Below are positions 1 through 5,765 of a stretch of DNA of 5,765 nucleotides, piece after piece. The notes beneath the pieces are model-generated. The model saw only the letters and a list, made by a program, of their open reading frames with translations, did not search any database and was not told where the DNA came from. The position numbers and the translations under genes were made by a program. Numbering within the stretch: position 1 is the first letter of the stretch; each line of letters starts with the position of its first letter. The stretch is from positions 1-5,765 of the forward strand of contig JADZDZ010000007.1 in the NCBI GenBank assembly GCA_020850785.1, read 5' to 3'. The DNA is from Candidatus Sumerlaeota bacterium (GTDB lineage Bacteria > Sumerlaeota > Sumerlaeia > SLMS01).

Positions 1-498
1 CGCTACTACCAATACATGCAGATGGGGGATGACTACATCGTGAACGAGCAATCCTCGTTCGAGGTCGTCACCGCCAGCGAGGGGCAGACGGTGGAGTGTG
101 ACGCGCAGGGAGTGATCAAGGTGAATGGACAGCCGGTGCCGCCGAACCTGCTGCCAACACACCCGAACGGGATGCCGCACGAATTCAAGTACACCGTGGC
201 AAAGGATTCGGTGGGGATGCTGATGAGCCACCCGGTGGTCGATAATGGTCTGTTTGGCGGTGCGATTCTGGCGGGAAGCGCGAACTCTCCGCGGGACGCA
301 CAGGCGCAGGGGCGCAATATCCGCGATCTGGACAAGGCGAGTCAGGCGAAGCGCATCGCCGGTTGGGGGATCGCAGAGGATGGGGAAATCAATGGTGTGG
401 TGATGTTCTGTTACTACCCGCCGCAGCGGCGCAGGTGGTTCGGAACGGGAGGTTTATGGAAAACATTTCCTCCCGATTATCCGCAACCACGTGAGTAG
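1..498 (+). CDS. Signal peptidase I-like protein (S26 family), C-terminal part, probably catalytically degenerate
   Basis: The frame is open from base 1 and ends at TAG 496-498, giving 165 visible residues; the true start lies upstream of the window, and the ATG at 16 is internal. The order of motifs resembles the periplasmic domain of type I signal peptidase. A strand reading FEVVTASEGQTVE (residues 20-32) sits where the family has the KRVVxxPGDxVE strand. It is followed by VIKVNGQPVPP (38-48), like the family's VYVNGxPL. NSPRDAQAQGR (95-105) sits where the family has GDNSxxSxDSR. WGIAEDGEINGVVMF with YYPPQRRRW (122-146) matches the usual WGxVPxxNIxGxAxxxYWPP ending. The general-base lysine is replaced (FE at 20-21 instead of KR) and the aspartate/serine residues of box E are not conserved, so an active enzyme is doubtful. 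The catalytic serine would lie upstream and cannot be checked. The assignment is by motif rhythm only; a different beta-rich exported protein remains possible. Confidence 0.45.
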   Translation, partial: RYYQYMQMGDDYIVNEQSSFEVVTASEGQTVECDAQGVIKVNGQPVPPNLLPTHPNGMPHEFKYTVAKDSVGMLMSHPVVDNGLFGGAILAGSANSPRDAQAQGRNIRDLDKASQAKRIAGWGIAEDGEINGVVMFCYYPPQRRRWFGTGGLWKTFPPDYPQPRE

Positions 499-542
499 GG
501 CCTTGCCTACGTCGCCCCCCGCGGACGATATTGGAGCGCATG

Positions 543-548
543 AAGGAG
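543..548 (+). promoter_or_regulatory. Shine-Dalgarno sequence for the FAD/Fe-S dehydrogenase
   Basis: AAGGAG lies 13 bases before the ATG at 562, a little farther than the usual 5-10. ATG triplets at 540 and 552 are nearer or overlapping but out of frame with the enzyme. The next in-frame ATG (607) has an A-rich stretch but no properly spaced Shine-Dalgarno. This supports 562 as the start. Confidence 0.5.
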
Positions 549-561
549 TCGATGTAGCGCG

Positions 562-3456
562 ATGCGGGCTGAACTGAACCAAAATACGAAACAATTTTTG
601 AAGGAAATGCGGGACGCATTCGGTGAGGAGGTGCGCACGGACAAGATGAGTCGTGGCCTCTACTCCACCGATGCGAGCATTTACATGCAGATGCCGCTGG
701 GTGTTTTCACGCCCAAGCAGCGCGGCGAAGTGCGCCGGGCGATGAAGCTGGCGCATCAGTTCGGCGTGCCGGTGCTTCCGCGCGCGGGCGGGACCAGCCT
801 TGCAGGCCAGACGACGGGCGATGGCGCGTTTGTTCTGGATATCAGCAAGCACATGGACGAATTGGAAGAGTTGAACGTTGAACAGCAGTGGGCCGTGGTG
901 GGGCCGGGTGTTGTCCGCGACCGACTGAACAGCAAGATCGTGCAGCACGGCCTGTGGTTCGCGCCGGAGACGAGCACCAGCAACCGCGCGAACATTGCGG
1001 GCATGATGGGAAACAATTCGTCGGGCATGATGTCCATTCGTTACGGAATCACCATGCGCCACATCCTTGGCGCGTGGGCGATGCTGGCGGATGGAAGCGA
1101 GTTTTACTTCGGTCGGCGCGAGGAGATGGATGATCGCGGGCGCGAACTGCTCGACCAGTTGATGGAGATCGTGAACCGCAATCGCGCGCTGATAGAGGAG
1201 AAATTTCCGAAGGTGATTCGGCGCGTGGGTGGCTACTCGCTGGATCAATTTCTCGGCGATGATCCAAACCTTGTGAAGATTCTGTGCGGCGCGGAGGGGA
1301 CGCTGGCCTTCGTCACCAGCATCAAGGTGAACCTGGAAAAGAAGCCGAAGGCGATCTGCGCGGTCGTGCTGCATTTCCACGACCTCAATGAATCGCTGCG
1401 CGCGGTTCCGCTCATCGTGAAGCACAACGTGCTGAGTGCGGAGTTCATGGACGGGGCGCTGATAGAGATGTGCCTCACGAATCCCTCCACAGCGAACATG
1501 ATGGGATGGCTGCGTGGGAAGCCGGAGGCGGTGATCCCGGTGGAGATGGATGGCGACACCGTTGAGGAGTGCGAGGCGAAGATCGACGCACTGATCGCCG
1601 ACGTGAAGAACGCGGGATTCGGCTACGAGTACGTGAAGCTGATGAACGACAAGGAACGCTACGACGTGATCGAGGTGCGCAAGGCGGGCCTTGGCGTGAT
1701 GGAGCGCATGCCGGGTGACTGGAAGCCGATCTCCTTCATCGAGGACGCCTGCGTGCCCGTGGAAAATCTGGCGGCTTATGCGGATGGCGTGCTGAAGATT
1801 TGCAAGGATGAAGGCATTCGCGTGATGACCTACGGCCACGCGAGCGTCGGCGTGCTGCACCTGAAGCCGATCGTGAACCTGAAGACGCAGGAGGATCGCG
1901 ACAAGTGCGTTCGCATCAGCCGACGTTGCATGGAATTGTGCCGGGACTTCAAGGGCTCCTGGTCCGGCGAGCACGGCGACGGGATTGCGCGCGGCGCCTA
2001 CAATGAATTGTTCTGGGGGGATGAAATGATCGAGGTGTTCCGCGAAGTGAAGCGGCTCTTCGATCCGAAGGGAATCCTGAATCCCGGAAAGATTTTTGAC
2101 ACGCCACCGGTGATGGGGCCGCTGCGCTTCACGAACGGTTACCAGCATTCCACCTATCACAGCATGTATCACTACCGCGTCGATGGGGGCTTTGAAAGCG
2201 CGGTGGAAATGTGCAACGGCGTTGGCGCGTGTCGCAAGCTGGGGAGCGGAACGATGTGTCCCAGCTACATGGCGACGCGCGACGAGAAGGACACAACGCG
2301 CGGGCGCGCGAATGGCCTTCGCATGGCGATGAGCAATCAGCTTGGGCCTGATGCGCTGACGAGCGATGGGCTGTACGACGTGATGGACCTGTGCCTTGAA
2401 TGCAAGGCGTGCAAGTCGGAATGCCCCAGCAACGTTGACATGGCGAAGATGAAGTCGGAATTCCTGCACGCCTACGGCGAGAAGAACGGGCGCACGCTTC
2501 GTTCGCGCATCTTTGCCTTCAGCCCCGACGCAGCAAGGTTGAATTCGGGCTTCATGGCGAACATTGTGAACGGCATGTTGTCTGTTCCGCTGATTCGGAA
2601 GATGGTGAACAGCATCACCGGCGTCGCAACGCAGCGCGAGCTTCCCAAGTACGCGCCGGTGACGCTGCCAACATGGTTTGCCAAGCATCGCGCGAAGCAT
2701 CCGAAAAAATCCGGCGCACCGCAGGTGGTGCTGTTCAATGACACCTACGCGAATTATCATGAGCCGGGCATTGGCGCGTGGGCCGTGCGCGTGCTGGAGA
2801 AGCTTGGCTATGACGTGGAACTTGCCAACGCGGGGTGCTGTTGCCGCCCGATGATGAGCAAGGGGTACCTGAAGGAGGCGAAGGCGCGCGGAGGCCAGAC
2901 GCTGAAGAATCTGGACAAGTTCGTGAAGGAAGGGCGCACCATCGTGACGCTGGAGCCGAGTTGCAGCAGCGCGCTGAAGGATGACCTGCCCGACCTTATT
3001 GACGACGAGGCGCTGGGCAAGCGGGTCGCCGCGTCGGTGATGCCGATCGAGGAGTTCCTCGAAAAGGAATTTCTGGCGGGCCGCGTGAAGTTCGACCTTC
3101 CGTCGGTAAAGAAGCATTATCTGCTGCACGGGCACTGCCACCAGAAGGCGCTGAATGGAACGGGGCCGCTGAAGCGCATTCTGGGAAGCGAAGGGAAGGA
3201 AGCGCGGGTGCGCGAAGTGGATTCGGGCTGCTGCGGCATGGCGGGTAGTTTTGGCTACGAGAAGGAGCACTACGCGATTTCGCAGAAGATCGGCGAGCAG
3301 CGGTTGTTCCCGGCGGTCCGTGGTGTGGAGAAAGGCACGCAGGTGATCGCGAACGGTTTCTCCTGCCGTCACCAGATCAAGGACGCCACGGGCGTGGAGC
3401 CGATGCACTTCATCGAGGCGCTGGGGCGTGCGATGATGAAGGGGGAGCGCGATTAG
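562..3456 (+). CDS. FAD-binding and Fe-S-binding D-2-hydroxyacid dehydrogenase (YdiJ-like, GlcD-GlcF fusion architecture)
   Basis: This 964-residue protein has the domain order of E. coli YdiJ (about 1,018 residues). The PCMH-type FAD domain (about 45-220) carries PRAGGTSLAGQ (73-83) and PETSTSNRANIAGMMGNNSSG (135-155). The FAD-linked oxidase C-terminal domain starts near LCGAEGTLAFVT (241-252). It holds GHASVGVLHLKP (425-436) and SGEHGDG (468-474), whose H426, H433, E470 and H471 match the metal-binding positions of D-2-hydroxyglutarate dehydrogenases, and it closes with FDPKGILNPGKIF (500-512). The Fe-S part has C551, C557 and C566-P, then a complete C611-x2-C614-x2-C617-x3-C621-P. Two cysteine-rich (CCG) domains follow: C759-C761 with C801, and GHCHQ (857-861) with CCG (890-892) and C935. 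It probably oxidises a D-2-hydroxyacid such as D-2-hydroxyglutarate or D-lactate and passes electrons through the Fe-S centres to the quinone pool. There is no signal peptide or membrane segment, so it is cytoplasmic or membrane-peripheral. Family and architecture are clear; substrate is inference. The gene contains no TTA, CTA or TCA codon. Confidence 0.93.
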   Translation: MRAELNQNTKQFLKEMRDAFGEEVRTDKMSRGLYSTDASIYMQMPLGVFTPKQRGEVRRAMKLAHQFGVPVLPRAGGTSLAGQTTGDGAFVLDISKHMDELEELNVEQQWAVVGPGVVRDRLNSKIVQHGLWFAPETSTSNRANIAGMMGNNSSGMMSIRYGITMRHILGAWAMLADGSEFYFGRREEMDDRGRELLDQLMEIVNRNRALIEEKFPKVIRRVGGYSLDQFLGDDPNLVKILCGAEGTLAFVTSIKVNLEKKPKAICAVVLHFHDLNESLRAVPLIVKHNVLSAEFMDGALIEMCLTNPSTANMMGWLRGKPEAVIPVEMDGDTVEECEAKIDALIADVKNAGFGYEYVKLMNDKERYDVIEVRKAGLGVMERMPGDWKPISFIEDACVPVENLAAYADGVLKICKDEGIRVMTYGHASVGVLHLKPIVNLKTQEDRDKCVRISRRCMELCRDFKGSWSGEHGDGIARGAYNELFWGDEMIEVFREVKRLFDPKGILNPGKIFDTPPVMGPLRFTNGYQHSTYHSMYHYRVDGGFESAVEMCNGVGACRKLGSGTMCPSYMATRDEKDTTRGRANGLRMAMSNQLGPDALTSDGLYDVMDLCLECKACKSECPSNVDMAKMKSEFLHAYGEKNGRTLRSRIFAFSPDAARLNSGFMANIVNGMLSVPLIRKMVNSITGVATQRELPKYAPVTLPTWFAKHRAKHPKKSGAPQVVLFNDTYANYHEPGIGAWAVRVLEKLGYDVELANAGCCCRPMMSKGYLKEAKARGGQTLKNLDKFVKEGRTIVTLEPSCSSALKDDLPDLIDDEALGKRVAASVMPIEEFLEKEFLAGRVKFDLPSVKKHYLLHGHCHQKALNGTGPLKRILGSEGKEARVREVDSGCCGMAGSFGYEKEHYAISQKIGEQRLFPAVRGVEKGTQVIANGFSCRHQIKDATGVEPMHFIEALGRAMMKGERD

Positions 3457-3476
3457 CAGGGCTTTCTGCGCGTTTT
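3448..3476 (+). terminator. Weak candidate intrinsic terminator after the dehydrogenase gene
   Basis: GCAG (3456-3459) pairs with CTGC (3466-3469) around a six-base loop. CGC (3448-3450) can pair with GCG (3470-3472) across a five-base bulge, and TTTT (3473-3476) follows directly. The stem is short and starts inside the coding sequence, and the T-run is only four bases, so termination would be inefficient if it occurs. The 265-base gap to the next gene fits a transcript end here. Confidence 0.25.
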
Positions 3477-3721
3477 CCCAGCGGGGCCGCCTGCGGTGGG
3501 GCTTCATTGGCGTCCAATTAGGGGCTCCGGACAGGGCGGATTTCGGTTGAATGTGCCGGGGCCGGTGGCGGAAATTTCGAGGGTTGCGGCGATCGGGCCC
3601 CTGCGATGCCCCCGCTGCCATGCGATCCGCGCAAAAGCCAATGCTGTGCGCCCGTCGTCTCTGGTGTTTGTAGAGCGCGGGATGCTGTTGCGATGGAATT
3701 CTTGAATCGAGGATATGGACA
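3457..3721. other. Intergenic gap of 265 bases with no recognised gene
   Basis: The gap separates the dehydrogenase from the zinc-ribbon gene and presumably contains the promoter of the latter. A second short hairpin is visible: CCCA 3477-3480 pairs with TGGG 3497-3500, enclosing CCGC 3487-3490 and GCGG 3493-3496 with a six-base bulge. No T-run follows it. I found no promoter with both boxes near consensus and a proper spacing, no tRNA, and no recognisable small RNA or riboswitch core. A 69-codon GTG-started frame (3496-3705) has composition like noncoding GC-rich DNA and no clear ribosome-binding site. Confidence 0.5.
3709..3713 (+). promoter_or_regulatory. Shine-Dalgarno sequence for the zinc-ribbon protein
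   Basis: GAGGA lies eight bases before the ATG at 3722, a standard spacing. It supports that start over the out-of-frame ATG at 3715. Confidence 0.6.
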
Positions 3722-4459
3722 ATGCTGTCTGACGTGCAAACGCTTCTGGATATTCAGGAGATTGACAAGGAAGCGTTGGAACTGAATACGCAGTTGGCGC
3801 GCTACCCGGTGATCTGGGAGGAAGTGAAGTCGCGTTTGGCGAAGAAAAAGCAGGCTGTCGCCCAGGCGGTGGAGGCAAAGGACAAGCATGTCAAGCTGCG
3901 TCGGCAGACCGAGCAGAAGCTGCGCCTGTTCTCCGACGACCTGCGCCGTTTTCAGACACAGCAGGGCACAGTGAAGACCGCCAAAGAATATGAGGCGATG
4001 AACAAGCAGATCGAAGGAATTAAGGAGAAGGTCTCGTTACTTGAGAAGTCCGGCTTGGACCTGATTGGTCAGGACGAAAAGGTCGATGCGGACATCAAGA
4101 GCGCAAACGAGGAACTTAAGAAGGTCGAAGGGACCTACAACTCGGAAAAGGAACGCATCCGCGTCCAGTTCAACGAGAAGAAGAGCCGGATCGCGGCCCT
4201 TGAATCCGAGAAGCAGAAGATCATGCAGCGCGTGAGCCCGGAGTTGAGCAGCGTTTATGATCGCATCAACCGGCGCCATCCCGGCAGCGCAATCGTCCCC
4301 GTTCGTTCGGGGAGCTGCACGGGGTGCCACTTCAGCCTTCTGCCCAATGTGCTTGTTGATGTGCACCGCGAAGAGACGCCGACGTTCTGCCCCAATTGTG
4401 GCCGCCTGATGAGCCACGATGAAACATACACGCGCGAGGAAGCAGGCGCAGCGAGCTAA
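3722..4459 (+). CDS. Coiled-coil protein with C-terminal C4-type zinc ribbon (zf-RING_7 / CT398-like)
   Basis: The protein has 245 residues, the usual length for this family. The first 175 or so residues are rich in Lys, Glu, Gln and Leu in heptad-like spacing with almost no proline. This predicts two long helices forming an antiparallel coiled-coil hairpin; the segment QQGTVKTAKEYEAMNKQI near the turn is the family's best-conserved helical stretch. A linker with RINRRHPGSAIVPV leads to a zinc ribbon with four ligands, C199-T-G-C202 and C223-P-N-C226, followed by GR. It has no signal peptide and should be cytoplasmic. The molecular role of the family is not settled: structural work on chlamydial CT398 proposed a link to sigma-54 or secretion components, and a nucleic-acid or protein scaffold role is often assumed. 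The start at 3722 has a good ribosome-binding site. The lipoprotein gene begins 28 bases after the stop, so co-transcription is likely. Family assignment is confident; function is unknown. Confidence 0.9.
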   Translation: MLSDVQTLLDIQEIDKEALELNTQLARYPVIWEEVKSRLAKKKQAVAQAVEAKDKHVKLRRQTEQKLRLFSDDLRRFQTQQGTVKTAKEYEAMNKQIEGIKEKVSLLEKSGLDLIGQDEKVDADIKSANEELKKVEGTYNSEKERIRVQFNEKKSRIAALESEKQKIMQRVSPELSSVYDRINRRHPGSAIVPVRSGSCTGCHFSLLPNVLVDVHREETPTFCPNCGRLMSHDETYTREEAGAAS

Positions 4460-4470
4460 TCCACCTCCGC

Positions 4471-4477
4471 GGGAGAG
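4471..4477 (+). promoter_or_regulatory. Shine-Dalgarno sequence deciding the lipoprotein start
   Basis: GGGAGAG lies ten bases before the ATG at 4488. It favours that start over the in-frame ATG at 4419, which lies inside the zinc-ribbon gene and would put 23 charged residues in front of the signal peptide. Confidence 0.55.
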
Positions 4478-4487
4478 CTTCACAGGG

Positions 4488-5672
4488 ATGACACTGAAGA
4501 ACACAATTGGCCTGGCCGCGATGATCCTCGCCGCCGGGCTTTTTTCTTCCTGCACGCGGCTGAAGGTTGAATCCAATCCTCCCGGTGCGCGGCTGATGTG
4601 GTCGCGCGATGGCTTGGAGCCCTATCGCCCCTGGCCGCCGAATGGCTGGGATACGGCCGCCAGCAAACGCGGCAATGTGACCCCCTTCGCAACGACGGGG
4701 CTGTTTCAGGACACCTTCTTCCTGACAGTGGAAAAGGAAGGCTATCGGCGTCCGCTGCCGAAGCCGGTGCAACTCTACAGCTTTCACCGCGAGAAGGTAT
4801 CCTTTGAATTGCCAGAATTGCCCGAAACCACGACTGCGCGCATGAAGGCGATGGGGAAGCTGTACTATCGCGGCGAGTGGGTTGATCCGGAAGTGGCGGG
4901 AGTGACCGAATTCGAGGGCGTCGTGATGCCCAAGGCGGAGGCTTTCCGTCGCGCACAGTTGGCGCAGGGCCTCGTGGAGTACAAGGGGGAGTGGTACACG
5001 AAGGAAGTGGCAGAGCAGAAACTACGCGAGGACATGGCCGCACAGGGACTGATGGAGTTCAAGGGGCGCTGGGTTTCCGCACAGCAGAAGGCCCTGGAGG
5101 AATCGGTGGACAAGGAAGTTGCGGGAATCAAAGTTGGGAAGACCTATCCCGACCTTCCCGCACCAAAAATCATCGGCGCTTCCACGATTACCGATCGTGC
5201 GCAGGTTCAGTTGTACAACAGCACGGGCCAGCGCGTTCGTTTCCTTTTCAGCGGCCCGCAGAGCGCGCAGTTTGAAATCGATCCCTATCGCAGCACCGGC
5301 GTGAAGATCGAAGATCGCATTCTGCTGCCGGCGGGGCGTTACGACATCGCAGTTGTTCCCACAGGAAAGGACGCGTCCGGGCGCGATCTGGCAACGATTC
5401 TCGGCGATGCGAATTCCGCAGGACTTGAATTGAGCAAGAAGCCCGTGTGGGCTTCCTGGCCTATCGCCAACAAGACGCAATACAGCTTCAACTACACGGG
5501 GCTTGAGGGCGACCTGCAGGAGGCGCTGAGCGACTTCAACGCTCCCCCGCCGCAGATCAAGATCGACGTGCCGACGATCGAAATTCCGGAGATCAAATTG
5601 CCGGAGGAAAATGAATCGGACAAATACCTGCCCCGCAGCACCGGTGGCGGGGGTGGTGGCAGACGCCGTTAA
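4488..5672 (+). CDS. Predicted lipoprotein with PEGA-like domain and G-x-W repeats
   Basis: With the start at 4488 the protein has 394 residues and a typical lipoprotein signal: Lys at 4, hydrophobic core 7-19, then LFSSC with C22 as the expected acylated cysteine (Phe at -3 is less usual). Right after it, LKVESNPPGARL (25-36) and TVEKEGYRRPLP (80-91) frame a PEGA-like domain, a beta-sandwich common in surface proteins and often linked to cell-wall or polysaccharide association. A middle region carries three short repeats centred on YYRGEWV (126-132), EYKGEWY (164-170) and EFKGRWV (190-196), separated by helical charged segments. A beta-rich segment follows (238-290; VQLYNSTGQRVRFLFSGP, then LLPAGRYDIAVVP). 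The end has an alternating Ile/Pro stretch (358-374) and a tail of six glycines and three arginines. It should sit in the periplasm, anchored to the inner or outer membrane. I do not recognise a named family for the full length; no catalytic motif is visible. It is probably co-transcribed with the zinc-ribbon gene 28 bases upstream. Confidence 0.8.
   Translation: MTLKNTIGLAAMILAAGLFSSCTRLKVESNPPGARLMWSRDGLEPYRPWPPNGWDTAASKRGNVTPFATTGLFQDTFFLTVEKEGYRRPLPKPVQLYSFHREKVSFELPELPETTTARMKAMGKLYYRGEWVDPEVAGVTEFEGVVMPKAEAFRRAQLAQGLVEYKGEWYTKEVAEQKLREDMAAQGLMEFKGRWVSAQQKALEESVDKEVAGIKVGKTYPDLPAPKIIGASTITDRAQVQLYNSTGQRVRFLFSGPQSAQFEIDPYRSTGVKIEDRILLPAGRYDIAVVPTGKDASGRDLATILGDANSAGLELSKKPVWASWPIANKTQYSFNYTGLEGDLQEALSDFNAPPPQIKIDVPTIEIPEIKLPEENESDKYLPRSTGGGGGGRRR
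4860..5084 (+). repeat. Three short G-x-W protein repeats inside the lipoprotein gene
   Basis: The encoded copies are LYYRGEWVDPEVA, GLVEYKGEWYTKEVA and GLMEFKGRWVSAQQKA. The shared core is aromatic-[RK]-G-[ER]-W-[VY]. The central glycines (129, 167, 193) are 38 and 26 residues apart, so spacing is uneven. The similarity is at protein level; the DNA copies have diverged, which suggests old duplications kept by selection. Confidence 0.65.
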
Positions 5673-5689
5673 ACAAGAAGCAGGGAAAA

Positions 5690-5740
5690 CACTTGCGCTA
5701 GGAACTGCAACGGGGGTTTCTTTCCGCCCCCACGCAAGTG
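5690..5740. repeat. Two-part inverted repeat immediately before the tRNA
   Basis: CACTTGCG (5690-5697) and CGCAAGTG (5733-5740) are perfect eight-base complementary arms. Inside them GGGGG (5712-5716) pairs with CCCCC (5727-5731) around a ten-base loop. Fourteen unpaired bases lie on the left side and one on the right. No T-run follows, so this is not a normal intrinsic terminator. The right arm ends on the first base of the tRNA. Confidence 0.55.
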
Positions 5741-5765
5741 GGCGATTAGCTCAGTTGGTTAGAGC
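5740..5765 (+). tRNA. tRNA gene, 5' part only (isotype not determinable)
   Basis: The 5' acceptor strand GGGCGAT (5740-5746) is followed by T8 and A9, then a D-stem GCTC (5749-5752) that pairs with GAGC (5762-5765) across a nine-base D-loop, AGTTGGTTA, containing the invariant A14 and GG pair. The window ends at the close of the D-stem, so the anticodon is absent. The GGGCGAT acceptor strand is common in bacterial tRNA-Val and this D-arm is also common in tRNA-Ile and tRNA-Ala, so valine is only a guess. Confidence 0.9.

Noticed and set aside
503..532. A possible sigma-70 promoter before the dehydrogenase (TTGCCT ... GATATT, spacer 18)
   Set aside because: Only three and four of six bases match the consensus boxes, which is not above background in a short gap.
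454..3621. A 1,055-codon open frame on the minus strand covering the whole dehydrogenase gene
   Set aside because: It is in exact register with the sense codons and stays open only because the sense gene lacks TTA, CTA and TCA. Its product is rich in His, Arg and Ala with no recognisable domain, while the sense protein has many conserved motifs.
3496..3705. A GTG-started 69-codon + strand frame in the intergenic gap, containing CPRC
   Set aside because: It has no clear ribosome-binding site, no recognisable domain, and only one Cys-x2-Cys pair in Arg/Pro-rich GC-driven sequence.
4419..4487. A 23-residue N-terminal extension of the lipoprotein from an upstream ATG
   Set aside because: It overlaps the zinc-ribbon gene by 41 bases, is highly charged and would bury the lipoprotein signal. 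The ATG at 4488 has a Shine-Dalgarno and an immediate signal peptide.
5693..5724. A possible tRNA promoter starting at TTGCGC
   Set aside because: No acceptable -10 box lies at 16-18 bases, and the same bases form the left arm of the inverted repeat.
5712..5731. GGGGG/CCCCC hairpin as an intrinsic terminator of the lipoprotein gene
   Set aside because: It is followed by ACGCAAGT and not by a T-run, so it lacks the second element of an intrinsic terminator.

Overview
The window is a compact, GC-rich bacterial stretch. Every gene I can support lies on the + strand: the 3' end of a signal-peptidase-like gene, a large flavin/iron-sulfur dehydrogenase, a coiled-coil zinc-ribbon protein, a PEGA-type lipoprotein, and the first 26 bases of a tRNA gene that runs off the right edge. 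The lipoprotein signal peptide, the C4 zinc-ribbon protein and the YdiJ-like dehydrogenase point to a diderm (Gram-negative type) bacterium. The PEGA lipoprotein with short G-x-W repeats recalls proteins from the PVC superphylum and nearby uncultured phyla, but that placement is an impression and not a demonstration.

Layout: 1-498 is an open frame entering from the left, whose C-terminal half has the sequence rhythm of a type I signal peptidase (family S26) but lacks the canonical catalytic lysine and box E residues. After a 63-base gap, 562-3456 encodes a 964-residue single-chain enzyme: an FAD-binding PCMH domain, an FAD-linked oxidase C-terminal domain with a probable metal site, a ferredoxin-like cysteine region and two CCG-type cysteine domains. 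This is the YdiJ/GlcD-GlcF fusion architecture, probably a D-2-hydroxyacid dehydrogenase (D-2-hydroxyglutarate or D-lactate) that passes electrons to the respiratory chain. A 265-base gap (3457-3721) follows, with a weak hairpin/T-run just after the stop and no convincing gene.

3722-4459 encodes a 245-residue coiled-coil hairpin ending in a C4 zinc ribbon. 28 bases downstream, 4488-5672 encodes a 394-residue lipoprotein; the two probably share a transcript. In the 67 bases between the lipoprotein and the tRNA is a two-part inverted repeat whose outer arm ends on the first tRNA base.

The genes do not form one obvious pathway. The dehydrogenase is a metabolic enzyme, whereas the zinc-ribbon/lipoprotein pair looks like an envelope- or housekeeping-associated unit of unknown role. 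I see no CRISPR array, transposase, phage gene or attachment site. The most notable points are the degenerate peptidase, the missing cysteine in the first Fe-S motif of the dehydrogenase, the repeat-bearing lipoprotein and the hairpin next to the tRNA.
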